Assembly: GCF_963676685.1 (NCBI RefSeq)
Contig: NC_092349.1
Span: 60,743,431-60,807,430 of the forward strand
Source: Mytilus edulis
Taxonomy: Eukaryota > Mollusca > Bivalvia > Mytilida > Mytilidae
Direction: 5' to 3'
DNA: 64,000 bases
A model generated the notes under the pieces. The model made no database searches. It had not been told where the DNA came from and saw only the letters and a program-made list of their open reading frames with translations. Shown here piece by piece: positions 36,809 through 48,421 of this stretch. A program made the position numbers and the translations under genes. Within the stretch, counting starts at the first letter, position 1. Every line of letters starts with the position of its first letter.

Positions 36809-38906
36809 AATAAGTTAAAACCTCTATTTCATTTAAAACAAACTGATAACGAAATTACGTTTTAATCCTTGATTGCTTTAATTTTATCATTTCCATACAT
36901 AATTAAGGAAGTTGCCGTTAAACGAATGTGCTGTATAAACCCAAACGAAAGTAGAGAAAATATTAAAAGGTGTTTCCTTTTTTCCTTCTATTGATAGTCT
37001 TCTTAGTTAAAAAAAAATATTGATGCTAAGGACTTTCATGTTCATAACAAGTGGTTGTTAAGGACAAAAATCATTCCTAAGGATAAAAATATTACTTCCA
37101 GTTTTAAGAATGTGATATGCGCTATTCATAGTCTTTAAAGTTAAAAAAAATTAGTGATTGCTAAGGACTTATTTGTCGTTGCTTGGAACAAAAATGTCAT
37201 TTCCAGTATAAAAAAATACATATTTATATTATTCGTAGCCTTCTAAGTTCAAAAACATATGGTTGCTAAGGTGTCTCGTGTGGTACTAGGAACCTTGACT
37301 TCTGACCCTGACCTTACTTTGTATATCTTATCATACTTAAAATTTTTGCAGTCAAAGTTTCTTTCTATCTCTAACCTCTTTTTAAGGAATGACTGTAATA
37401 TTTTTTCTGATTATGAAGAAATAACATATAAAATGTGGTGCACACTGAATAACGCGCGTAGCGGGTTATTTAACAGTGTTTACCACATTCTTTAATGTTA
37501 TTTTGAATAGACAGAAAAAAGAATATTAAAGTCATTTCTTATAATTTAATTCTAAATTCCATTTTAAACCGGAGAAACTGAAAACACGTTGATCACGTCA
37601 CGGTCACATGACTAAATTATGTCTTTGAGCTGATAAACAAAACAACGTCAACCAATCAGAAGACGCGTTACATCCAAAATGAAATTATTGAGTTATATGC
37701 AAAAAATCATCATTTCGGACCCTAAAAACAGTTTTCGTGCCCTATAGGTCCATAATTGTTTGTCAATTAATTTTAAACTAAACATAACAAATGTACAACT
37801 CGACAAGACACTTTTTTCTGTTTTCCTTTTTATCAGCCATCTTTTACGGTTATTGAGTAATCCGATAACAAGCTACGGTCAAAATCTAGTTCATGCCCTT
37901 GACCTTTGGCCGTCATAGGTTACTTTTCATGGTCACGTTAATAAATGATCATTGGTGTCTGTCACCGTGAAGATCCTAGGTGGCTACAAGTTACGGTTTC
38001 TGAGTTTTTGTGGCCAACCGACATTGGTTAATGTGGCATAACCCTACTAATGTGTCCTCCAATCTTTAAGACCCAAATGAAACGAAGAATCAGGTCTGTT
38101 TCTGAACAAACTCCACCCTTTCGTTTTTTCTACCTATTATGGTTACGAAATTATAATGATAACAAGGTGTTAGGGGAGATTTATATATAACCGTTATAAA
38201 GGAAATGTTACAGGGTCGTGCCCTAATCACAAGAAATGTCCTTTGGTTAACCGATACTAAATAACTAATATCATTTTAACATGTCGCGTACTTTTTTGGG
38301 GGGAAAGTTTGGATGAAAGAATAATAATCAGAAGAAGAAATACAATAAGGTCTTTCCTTATAGTGAAAGGAAAGACCTTGTAAAGGAAAAGAAAAAAAAT
38401 ATATAACAGGAAAAGGGATGTTATTTTCTAAGCGACCATGTGAATTTAGCGGCAAGTTCGTTATTCGTTATTCAATACCAACATATTAGCTAGCGGCTTA
38501 TTCTATATTCAAAATGTCGAATAATACACGAATTTTATTTAAAGAATTACATACATATCCATGTCCAAATATATCAGTCAAATACAAAAAAAATGGGGGG
38601 AAAATAAGATCACAATTTTGTTATGGAGTTTATTGTCTAAGAAAAGGTGCTATATCCAAAATTTGACTAAAATTTGACTAAAATGCCTTAAAATGTTTTT
38701 GTCCTTCGCTTGTATATATTTAATGTATTTTAACTGCAAAACAATAAATTATATTATTGCATAGCAATGTAATATTTCCCAAAGAAAGTAGCAAAAAGTT
38801 AGCGTGCACTAGTGCACTAAATCTTCAAAATTCATGACGCCACCAACGACCAAATCTTAGTTTAAACAAATGTTTACTTTCAAACATTATATTGCTATAC
38901 AATAAA
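36809..38906. repeat. Repeat-derived non-coding sequence with hairpins
   Basis: Near 36995-37260 three diverged units of roughly 115 bp share TTAGTTAAAAAAAA and GGTTGCTAAGGAC-like blocks. 37433-37494 can fold as an imperfect hairpin around AACGCGCGTAGCGGGTT. 38347-38379 is a perfect 13-bp stem (AAGGTCTTTCCTT) with a 7-nt loop. No gene was recognised. Confidence 0.5.
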
Positions 38907-39027
38907 AGGGTTATTGCATGAATATTGGGGAATATTGTCCCTCATAGAACATATATTGCACTCGCAAGCTCGTGCAATATAAAATTCTACTCGGGACAAT
39001 ATTCCCCAATATTCATGCATTAACCCT
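38907..39027. repeat. Long nested hairpin (35-bp outer stem)
   Basis: Outer arms 38907-38941 and 38993-39027 pair at 34 of 35 positions (core GAATATTGGGGAATATTGTC). An inner stem ATATTGCAC/GTGCAATAT pairs 38953-38961 with 38972-38980. It may be a foldback element or a transcribed hairpin. Confidence 0.85.
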
Positions 39028-39294
39028 ATAGTATACGAAGATGTGGTAAATATGAGTGCCAAGGAGACAACAGCTCATTTTTCAATAAATTAAGGAAAAT
39101 GGAAGAAACATTTTCAAGATTTTATTCATGACACTGTCCTCGGATTAAAAAAAAAATGTTTTTCTAAGTTTTAGAAAATTCCTTGAATGTTTGAAGGGGT
39201 TATTGGTGTCTAAAATAATTTCAACACGACTGTATTAAAGATCCATTATGTAGCATCGTGGAATATAGCGCGATATAAAATCACAGACTCAAAA

Positions 39295-40320
39295 AACCAG
39301 AGGCTCTAAAAAGACTGTGTCGCTCACCTTGGTCTATGTGCATATCAAACAAAGGACACAGATGGATTCATGACAAAATTGTGTTTTGGTGATGGTGATG
39401 TGTTTGTAGATCTGACTTTACAGAACATTCTTGCTGCTTACAATGATCTCTATCTATAATGAACTTGATCCAGAAATTACAGTGGAAAATAGTTTGTAAA
39501 AATTTACTAAATTGTTTAAAATTGTTAAAAATTGATTATCAAGGCAAATAACTCCTTAAGGGGTCAATTGACTATTTTGGTCATGTTGACTTGTTTTTAG
39601 GTCTTTCTTTGTTACACATTTTTGCTGTTTACACTTTATCTCTATCTATAATAATATTCAAGATAATAACCAAAAGCTGCAACAACAAAAAAATTACCAA
39701 TTCAGGGGCATCAACCCAACAGGTTGCCTGAATGGTCTGAAAATTTCAGGGCAGATAGATCTTGACCTAATGAACAATTCAAACCTCATTAGGAAAATTC
39801 ATGATTTGTTTGGTTTCATTCCATTTCGTGGCCCATGCTTCTCTAAAAAAGACATTTGTATGCATTTCCCATAGGGTCGTATGTTTAACATGTTTAACTA
39901 AGTCCCCCGCTTGCAGCCATCTTGGATTGAGGATGATGGTTCAGCTACATAGTAACAACATTTGGTCGACACCTCATATGTAACATTCATGCTATGTTTG
40001 TTACATCACATTCAGTGGTTCTTTAAAAGAGGACATTTGTATGTATTGTCCTAAGGTTCCTATGCTAAATGACGTTCCCCGCCGGCGTTCATCTTGGATA
40101 ATAGATCAGCTACAAAGTGACAACATTTGATCATCACCTCATAACAAACATGCATGCATGTTTGATTTCTTCCATTCAGTGGTTTCTAGTAGTTTCATGT
40201 TGAAAATGTAAAAATTTACCAAAACACACCACGAGGACCGCCATGTGATGAGAAGGCTCACTTAAGCCTGTGGTGCCGTTGAGCTAAATAAAAACAAGTC
40301 GAGGCTTGACCATATGATGC
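39295..40320. repeat. Dispersed repeat, copy 1 (AGAGGCTCTAAA family)
   Basis: Starts CAGAGGCTCTAAAAAG..GTGTCGCTCAC. Shares long stretches with 42417-43610, such as GGATTCATGACAAAATTGTG, ATAACTCCTTAAGGGGTCAA and CAGGGCAGATAGATCTTGAC. Ends with GATGAGAAGGCTCACTTAAG. Non-coding. Confidence 0.75.
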
Positions 40321-40539
40321 TTTTTTCTAATCAGCATGCCAGAGTTAAATTAACCATATTGGTAAAAATGTTTTTTTTTTCAATTGATAAATGAAGTATC
40401 AATTTGAACTAATAAATACTAGTACAAATCATGCTAATGACAAATAATGATAAAAAATAATATATACACATGTATACACATGTACAACAATTGTAGAGTG
40501 CACACACTGAAATGTCTTGCCTTCTTTACTAACCATTAA

Positions 40540-41580
40540 TATGTTGTTAAAAGGATAGTCCTTAATATAACCCTTTTCTACAAGTATCCAATAAACTTAA
40601 CATGATCCAAGAAAATGAGGTCAAGGTCATATAAACAGAAGGAGAACTAGATGTGCACCTTACAATTATTCAATACACTAAATACAGTGCACCTATTGAT
40701 GATAGCTTCTAAGAAACAAACTTAACCAATAAAAACTAAACATTGACCAATGAATAATGAATAATGAAAATAAGGCTAAAGTCAGATGAACCATGCCACA
40801 TGTACAGCTTACAATCCTTCCATACAACAAATACAGTTGACCTATTGCCAGTGTAAGAAAGAAAAAAACACACAAATTAACACTGAGCAATACACAATCA
40901 AAATCAAGGAAAAAGAGGTCAAAGTTTAATTAAAATGAAAATTTAATAAGTTAAAAACTAAAAAACTTAACTTTAACCTCTGAACCATGAAAATGAGGTC
41001 AAGGTCAGAAACACCTGCCTGTTGGACATGTACACCTTACCATCATTCTGTACACCAAATATAGTAGACATATTGCATACAGTACAAGAAAATCAGAACA
41101 AAACACAAAACCTTAACTATAACCACTGAACCATGAAAAAGAAATCAAGGTCAGATGACACCTACCAGTTGTACATGTACACCTTACAAGTTATTTTTTA
41201 CAACCCTTCCATACACCAAATATACTAGACCTATTGCTTATAGAATAATGTAGCATCTGTGATATGGACTTGACCACCAAAAATAACCTTGTTCACTGAT
41301 CCATGAAATGAGGTAAATGTTAAGTGATAACTGTCTGACTGGCATGAGGACCTTACAAGGTATGCACGTATCAAATATAGTTATCCTATAACTCATAATA
41401 AGAGAGAAATTCACATTACAAAAAATCTTAGCTTTTTTTTTCTAAAGTAGTCACTGAACGATGTAAATGAGATCAAGGACAATGATGTGACAGGCGGAAA
41501 CTTCGTAACATAAGGCATCCACGTACATGTATATACAAAGTAGGAAACATCCAGGTCTTCCATCTTCTAAAATATAAAGC
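40540..41580. repeat. Degenerate tandem repeat, units about 150-170 bp
   Basis: Around six diverged units carry the blocks ATGAGGTCAAGGTCA, ACATGTACACCTTAC, CACCAAATATAGT and CTATTGC (for example near 40617, 40770, 40985, 41140 and 41290). The open frame on the minus strand at 40693-40890 lies inside it and is not a gene. Confidence 0.65.
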
Positions 41581-41986
41581 TGTTAAGAATGTAGCTATCG
41601 CCCCCGCCGTCGCAACCGGATCACTATATATCCCTATGTTGGGTTTTCTAAAAAATCGAAAGTGTTTTTATCAGTTAAATGCAGTGTTGTTACATTGGTG
41701 AAAAAAATATTATAATTTCAACAGGTTGCTTTTAACAGAATAATAGTTTTTTTTATTTTAATTTATGCCATAGAAATAATTAAGGTCAATTTTTCAACAA
41801 CTTAAAACACCGGTGACTGTTAATATGACTTTACAATCATTTAGTCTCGCTGGTGAAATTTCCTATTATGTTTAGATTTGCTTGATCGGTAACGAAATCC
41901 TTTATTATATATTTGACATCGATCTTGGTCTACACTTTTTTTATGCTTTCCTTTCATATGGTCAGATAACACATCTTTTCTCTCAA

Positions 41987-42379
41987 CTATACAAGGACAT
42001 ATTGAACACTTGAAAGGTTTTGCATCTTTGCAGTAGGAGTCTTACAAACTTCAAAATGCCTCTTGTATGAAGCTTTATATGCGTACTGCAATTTACATTT
42101 CTCACACTTGAAAGGCTTATTTGCCATATGAGTGTTCATGTGACCAGGAAAGTGGAACTTATCAACAAACTTTTTGTTGCAGACGTGGCATTCCCGTCTT
42201 TTCTTGTCATTGTCAGAGTGAATTAATTCATGTCGTCTGTGACCACTTTTAGTTTTAATATTTTTTCCACAAAAACTGCAAATATATCCCTGCTTATTAT
42301 TGATGTTGTTTAAAGCTGTAACCATGGTAACCGCAGATGAGTTGTCATCAATGACCTCATGAAATGATTCCTCTTCTGT
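41987..42379 (-). pseudogene. Zinc-finger exon of the ZBTB-like pseudogene, first three fingers
   Basis: Begins after acceptor-like TTTAG at 42379 with TEEESFHEVIDD. The fingers start at YICSFCGK, RECHVCNK and FKCEKCK, with spacings typical of C2H2 (third finger ends in Cys rather than His). The frame is lost after HFEVCKTPTAK; homologous finger sequence resumes in another frame with KPFKCSICP. Potential DNA-binding module, now broken. Confidence 0.75.
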
Positions 42380-42416
42380 CTAAATTTTCACATTTTCTGT
42401 CATCTGAAGTAATTAA

Positions 42417-43610
42417 AACTAGAGGCTCTAAAGAGCCTGTGTCGCTCTCCTTGGTCTATGTGAATATTAAACAAAGCAAAAGATGGATTCATGACAAAAT
42501 TGTGTTTTGGTGATGGTGATGTGTTTGTAGATCTTACTTTACTAAACATTCTTGCTGCTTACAATTATCTCTATCTATAATAATCTTGGCCCAGTAGTTT
42601 CAGTGGAAAATGTTAGTGAAAATTTACAAATTTTATGAAAATTGTTAAAAATTGACTATAAAGGACAATAACTCCTTAGGGGGTCAATTGACCATTTCGG
42701 TCATGTTGACTTATTCGTAAATCTTACTTTGCTGAACATTATTGCTGTTTACAGTTTATCTTTATCTATAATAATATTCAAGATAATAACCAAAATTTCC
42801 TTAAAATTACCAATTCAGGGGCAGCAACCCAACAAAGGGTTGTCCGATTCATCTGAAAATTTCAGGGCAGATAGATCTTGACCAGATATACAATTTTGCC
42901 CCAATCAGATTTGCTCTAAATGCTTTGGTTTTTGAGTTTTAAGCCAAAAACTGCATTTACCCCTATGTTCTAATTTTAGCCTTGGCGGCCATCTTGGTTG
43001 GATGGCTGGGTCACCGGACACATTTTTTAAACAAGATACCCCAAAAATGATTGTGGCCAAGTTTGGATTAATTTGGCTTAGTAGTTTCAGAGGAGAAGAT
43101 TTTTGTAAACGATAACAAAAAAATTAAGAAAAAATGTTAAAAAAAAGACTATATAGGGCAATAACTCCTTAAGGGGTCAACTGACCATTTTGGACCTGTA
43201 AATTTTTTGTAGATCTTACTTTGCTGAACATTATTGCTGTTTACAGTTTATCTCTATCTATAATAATATTCAAGATAATAACCAAAAAATGGTAAATTTC
43301 CTTAAAATTGCCAATTCAGGGGCAGCAACCCAACAACCAACTGTCCGATTCATCTGAACATTTCAGGGCAGATAGATCTTGACTTGATAAACAATTTTAC
43401 CCCATGTCAGATTTGTTCTAAATGCTTTGGTTTCAGAGTTATAAGCCAAAATCTTCATTTTACCGTGTCACCGAACACATTTTTTAAACTAGATACCCTA
43501 ATGATGATTGTGGTCAAGTTCGGTTAAATTTTGCCCAGTAGTTTCAAAGGAGAAGATTTTTGTAAAAGTTGACGACGCCGGACGACGACGGACGCCAAGT
43601 GATGAGAAAA
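42417..43610. repeat. Dispersed repeat, copy 2 (AGAGGCTCTAAA family), with internal duplication
   Basis: Starts AGAGGCTCTAAAGAGCC (itself a hairpin). Repeats the ATAACTCCTTA-GGGGTCAA to CAGGGCAGATAGATCTTGAC module twice (about 42660-42890 and 43150-43385). Ends GACGACGCCGGACGACGACG..AGTGATGAGAAAA. Lies between the finger exon and the rest of the ZBTB-like pseudogene. Confidence 0.75.
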
Positions 43611-45002
43611 GATTATTTTGTGTGTTGCTATAAACATGATAAAGATTAAACATTGTGGTAAATATGTTCTTGGGGAATCATAATACTCTAACCAAGTTTT
43701 AAGTTTAGTCCATGGATGTAAATCTCCCCCTCCTCTAAAAATATTTAAAAAAAAAATACCCACAAAAATCCACATTTTCTAACCTTAGGGTTTTACCATT
43801 CAAGACGTTCTGTGTGGTGGCCAAAGTATTTGATTTGGATTGATCTGGATTTTTTCTTCATCTGTTAATTGCTATTTATGCTTTTTTGCGGCTTTGTGCA
43901 AAAAAACACGTTCACTATTTAAACAGTTTTACCCTAAATTTGTCATGATTGTAGTGTGGCAGGGTTAAAATGTGTGTAGGTGCACATGCATAACCTGGTT
44001 TAACATAAGAAATCAAACTGCTAGTAAATATTGCTTTTACCTTTGATTATCATGCTTATATCACTCTTTGAAATAGTCTCTCTTTTGATAATAAAATATA
44101 TTAATAGTTCAAACTTTGACAATGATACTTATCATATTATTTCAAATCTTCTAGGTACAGTATCTATCTATACTATTATTCAGAAGTTTTATAAGAGCAT
44201 TTGGATAGACACTTTCGTGTGTGTCTTTTGATAAACCCGTCTTAAATGAAAGTCTAGTATTGTCAACTGCATGCAAGTCTAAATTTTCTAGAAGTTTGAC
44301 ATGACAGTTTAACATTTCCACCAGAAGAACCAATTTCAGATGTTGGATCACCAATTGAAAACATATCTTTTTTATTGTGTGATGTCTCATGTTTGATCTC
44401 ATCAACCTGAACTGGTAGTTGATAAGATTCATTTTGTTCTGAAATATCTAAACTTTCACAAACAGAATCATCCGTCCATTCTTTCTTTATATCTACAACT
44501 GAAATAGGTATGTCTGTATTGTCAGGTTGTTCTACGGACGTAATAGGCATGTCAGGTGTGTCATTTTGTGCCTAATAACCATGACATCTATCATAATTTC
44601 TATAATTCTTATCAATTAGATCTAGATGTTGCCTTATTGCTTGACAAGCAGTCTTTAAAATTCAAATGATCACATGAAAGTAGTAAATCATAAGCATGTT
44701 TGGTTTCAATATCAGTTTTTCCAGTATACACCAAAGTAACTAAAACTTCAATTATTTCAAGCAAAAATTTTGTACAATCAATCCTTTCTTTTTTGTTTTA
44801 TAATTTTCGTAGTTCTGTGCAACATGTATTCAAATCAGCACACATAACTTGATTGGCTATCCAAACGATTCGGTGGACATTAATTTCTCCTCTTTTAGAT
44901 TTTAATATCACGTCACATACAACATTCTTCTTTTGAAGTTCATATAGCGAATGCAGTAACTGGTTTTGGTATTGATGAATTTCTATTTTCATTATTGGTT
45001 CC

Positions 45003-45152
45003 CAGAAACGTATTTAGGGGGGCAGGGCCCCCCCCCCCCTTTGGGAAAAAATTTGGTTGCTCATATAGGGAATCATTGAAGCGTGACTGGAGCGGACCCC
45101 CTCTTAGGTCAGTCAGTGGGCCCCCACTTATGAAAATTTCTGGATCCGCCAC
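45003..45152. mobile_element. Short MITE-like insertion at the 5' edge of the ZBTB-like pseudogene
   Basis: About 150 bp flanked by the direct repeat TGGTTCC (44996-45002 and 45153-45159). One end reads CAGAAACG and the other, in complement, CAGTGGCGGATCC, a hAT-like CAG start. Contains a C14-type run and palindromic GGCCC/GGGCCC segments. Open frames on both strands are repeat-derived. Confidence 0.55.
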
Positions 45153-45159
45153 TGGTTCC

Positions 45160-46151
45160 ATGTTCATTACATTCCATTTAACAAATGTTTAACTTATTAC
45201 CTGAAATAAAAAAAAGAATGTGTCCATATAGAAACATGTCCTTTTATAATTTTTGGTATGTTTAGTTGTTCATTATGTTAAAGTCATTAGAAACCTCAAA
45301 TTAAAAAAAAGTTGCATATGTTTTTTTATAACTAAATGGATAGTTTTCATTATACAACTTATGTACATATATTTTATTCTAAGGACAATTCTTTAATTTG
45401 TCCACATTTAGAAGAAGTTTACTTATTTTTAATTGCTTGCTTCCAGGAAGCATTTCGCCGACATATTTTCCGTATGCATAGTGACCTGAGCGTAACCCTC
45501 CTCGTAAATATCCGGTGACCGCAATACGCATGGATCTGTCATTAAAATAAACAATTATCTGATTGTACATGTTAAATACATGCTCAATACCCATGCTTTT
45601 TGTTATTTGTTTACTATAAGGTGACAATCGGTAAACTTCGGTTTCGAAACACGGTATTTAATGAGCAGCCATATTTGTTAAATCACACCAGACCGAGAGA
45701 AAAAAAATGAAGAATATACGATATATTTGCGCAAAAAATGTTAAATCGTGCACAGAGGACTAAGTTTATGATATATACATGAATTGGTTCAATCATTGGA
45801 TAAACATTATTTTTCACCACTCATTGGTTTCATATGACTTATAATATATATAATATTGTAAATTCTAGAACAATTTTGAATTTTGGTAAATTTATCAAAA
45901 ATGTATCATGAAACAATAACTATAACCCAATTCAAGAGCAATTCATTTATGTGTTATTAAATTACTAAGGTTAGCAAGATTTCATGAAAAAATACATGAG
46001 ATTTGGCAAAAATTGAAAAGATCAAACATGTCAAAGAGAAAAAAAAAACAATAGATAAAAGGAGACCTGAAGTGGAGATTATACAAATGTTATTGTTTAT
46101 TAAATAAGTATATATCATTTCTTCAAGTATTTAAACAAATAATACTTGTAC
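45160..46151. other. Non-coding sequence
   Basis: AT-rich, no recognisable gene. An 82-codon minus-strand frame at 45379-45627 matches nothing I recognise. Confidence 0.35.
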
Positions 46152-46358
46152 AAAAGGATTTAAAATCTACAATTTTAAAGCCCGTTATCCATTGGGTACA
46201 AACTCGAAGATTTTAATTTGGGCAGGTGGTGGTTCACTGTTGGGTATTTAACATTTGTGTTTATTAGTTTGATCGCAACCTCGCTTTGGTCTTTTCGAAA
46301 TACGTCGGCAAGATTGCAGCAGACGAAAATTGGACGAGAAAATAATCTTCTTAAAAAA
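46152..46358 (+). repeat. Ngaro split direct repeat A1
   Basis: 207 bp identical by eye to 51906-52112, starting AAAAGGATTTAAAATC and ending CTTCTTAAAAAA. Left terminus of the element. Confidence 0.95.
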
Positions 46359-47088
46359 GTTGAAATAACACCTGAAATAGGTTTGATAAAGTGCTATAAG
46401 TTTATTTTGATATACGATAAAGACGGATTGATATCGATTTAATCCCGATGTCTTGAAATTTTAGTTAAAAACGACATTTAAAAACATACAAAAATTTAAT
46501 GTGCAAATGAATGTCGAATTTAAGTAAACGGTCACAGCCAAAAATAAATCAAACAAGATTGTGTTAGACATTATATTTTTATGCAATTTGAAAATGTGAA
46601 GGAATTTATAACTGTTATTGCCGTACTTTAGTGATATAAGGGGTTTTCAAATCAACCAAATATTTTCACAATGAAATTTTGAAATAGCTTATTGTCAGCA
46701 TATAAATTGATGCAGTCGATAACTTAGTTCATCTAAATACAGGACAAAAATGAGCAAAAAGTTGAGTGTTTCGACTCTATTTATTGACAAACTTGTAATG
46801 ACAAACTTCCGGTTAACGGTGGGCATAAAAACCGGAACCGGCTTTGATAAACTCGTATGTTTCGGATTTGCACAAATGGCAAAACAATCATTTTAGTAAG
46901 TAGTAATTGATTCTTAGTTTATATATCCTGAGAATAACACGAAAGAGCAAACTATAGGCATATAATCGGAGAGAGATTTGTGAAATACGTATGTTTTTGG
47001 ATATTCACTTTTAATATTTTATATATATATATAAGGTAAAGCACATGTATTTGAATGAAGATAACACATACACTTTAAGTTTCAGATC

Positions 47089-48183
47089 ATGTATAGGAGG
47101 TCCGGCAGAAAAAGGGTGCCGACAAGCAGGGCAAATAATGGAGGCGCAGCGGCTGCTGCAAAGAAGTCGAAACAGCAACAGGAAGAGGCGACTGCTAATA
47201 TTGCAGATAGATTACCTAGAACAAGTGGAACACCACCTGTACAGCTCGGCTCAAACACAGTGACAACTAATGTACTACCACACAGTCCAATAATGATCCC
47301 AGCAACACTGCCAGCAGAAACAATTTACCCTGCTCCAGGTAATACAACATTACACCAACCCCTAATTAACACAGGTTATGCCTTACCCATTGAAACGGTT
47401 AAGGCGTCAGATGACATAGCGCGAAACGTATCGCAAAATGTCAAACAAAAAGTAATAAATGGGGAATATGTAGATATGGGCAGTTTGTTAAATAATTCAC
47501 AAAACATAACAGGAGTGAATCAAACACTTACATTTAATCAGGGACAGATTATATTACAACCTAAGCAACAGGATACAAGAATTAACACAATAGGTATATG
47601 GACGGATGCCTTTTTAATATATATCAGTATTTATTGTACTATACATACATCTCAGTTCCAAGAACTGTTGAAGTATATGCAAACTGTCAGGTTAGGGGCT
47701 AAACGCTATGCAGGTTTAGGATGGAAATTGTATGATGAACAGTTTAGACTACGTAGATCACAGGAGCCTGCTGGATCTTGGTCTGTCATAGACACTGAGC
47801 TATGGTTATTGTATATGCAACCAGCAGGTCCAATTAATGGGCCAGAGTTCAATATTGCACAAAAACCAACAAACAATTTTCTTAAATGCTATGCATATAA
47901 TTATAATGGGACGTGCACCCAACAATATTGCACATACAAACATGCTTGTTTAAAATGCAGTGGGGTACATCCGGTTATATATTGCACTAATAGCAAAGTG
48001 ACTAACTCTAATAATCCTCAGTCACCTGGGATTGTTCAGAGATTCAGATCAGCCCGGCCTCAAGCACCACAAAAAACAGCATCTAATTTTCAACCCTTTG
48101 CACCTAGGCAAATGCAAAATAACACAAGATTCCGTTCTCCTGGAGCATTTATGGGACAAAGGCAAAACCCCAGTCAAAATTAA
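47089..48183 (+). CDS. Ngaro GAG-like protein
   Basis: 364 residues from ATG 47089. The N-terminus is basic (RRSGRKRVPTSR) with a short alanine/lysine stretch, followed by a Pro/Thr-rich part and a middle region with aromatic residues typical of these GAG-like proteins. A CCCH-type zinc-binding motif is C267-x8-C276-x4-C281-x3-H285, followed by further Cys/His (CLKCSGVHPVIYC), as in other Ngaro/DIRS GAG proteins. It presumably binds element RNA and forms the particle. It overlaps the start of the RT frame in another frame. The C-terminus is Pro/Gln/Arg-rich. The frame is intact. Confidence 0.85.
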   Translation: MYRRSGRKRVPTSRANNGGAAAAAKKSKQQQEEATANIADRLPRTSGTPPVQLGSNTVTTNVLPHSPIMIPATLPAETIYPAPGNTTLHQPLINTGYALPIETVKASDDIARNVSQNVKQKVINGEYVDMGSLLNNSQNITGVNQTLTFNQGQIILQPKQQDTRINTIGIWTDAFLIYISIYCTIHTSQFQELLKYMQTVRLGAKRYAGLGWKLYDEQFRLRRSQEPAGSWSVIDTELWLLYMQPAGPINGPEFNIAQKPTNNFLKCYAYNYNGTCTQQYCTYKHACLKCSGVHPVIYCTNSKVTNSNNPQSPGIVQRFRSARPQAPQKTASNFQPFAPRQMQNNTRFRSPGAFMGQRQNPSQN

Positions 48184-48421
48184 ATCTTTAAGAGAATTAC
48201 TGTCAAATTATGAAAACAAAACTGATGCAGCAATGTTATTATTGGGATTTATAGAGGGGTTTAGATTAAACTATACTGGTCCAAGGATCTCGAGTTTTGC
48301 AAGCAATCTCATTTCGGCAGAAGTTCACAAAACTGAAACGAATTTAAAATTACAAAAAGAAGTGCATCTTGGTAGAATGTTGGGCCCCTTTTCAAAAATA
48401 CCAATTTCAACTTTGGGGTAG
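48032..48421 (+). CDS. Ngaro ORF2, N-terminal part upstream of a frame change
   Basis: Overlaps the end of GAG in a different frame. From about 48166 it reads like the pre-RT leader of Ngaro polyproteins (SLRELLSNYENKTDAAMLL, then LQKEVHLGRMLGPFSK). It stops at TAG 48419-48421, whereas the expected continuation (GGWRLITHLSYP) is found at once in another frame, consistent with loss of one base at about 48400-48418. The true start codon of ORF2 is unknown; initiation within GAG or a frameshift from it is possible. Confidence 0.7.
   Translation: MFRDSDQPGLKHHKKQHLIFNPLHLGKCKITQDSVLLEHLWDKGKTPVKIKSLRELLSNYENKTDAAMLLLGFIEGFRLNYTGPRISSFASNLISAEVHKTETNLKLQKEVHLGRMLGPFSKIPISTLG

Larger units (their letters stand above)
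41841..44992 (-). pseudogene. Decayed BTB/zinc-finger (ZBTB-like) gene
   Basis: Read right to left. The BTB start lies at 44992-44798 (LLHSLYELQ, CDVILKSKRGE, VHRIVWIA), interrupted by an in-frame TAA. Its second half follows in the same frame to about 44650 (EIIEVLVTLVYTGKTDI), and the last helix then continues in another frame (ACQAIRQHLDLID). A serine/acid-rich middle segment is at about 44565-44263 (contains DIKKEWTDD, a plausible SUMO site) and appears to change frame near its end. A C-terminal exon starting about 42379 has three C2H2-type fingers, then a frame change near 42030 and two more fingers ending at TAA 41841-41843; the last finger has Tyr in place of its second Cys. A stop plus several frame changes indicate a pseudogene, though splice structure is uncertain and assembly error is possible. 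The family are DNA-binding transcription regulators. Confidence 0.7.

Noticed and set aside
40540..41580. CRISPR-like array
   Set aside because: Units are long, degenerate and directly adjacent without uniform spacers; this is an animal dispersed tandem repeat.
45379..45627. 82-codon minus-strand frame upstream of the ZBTB-like pseudogene as its 5' exon
   Set aside because: No BTB-family leader similarity and no convincing splice link to 44992.
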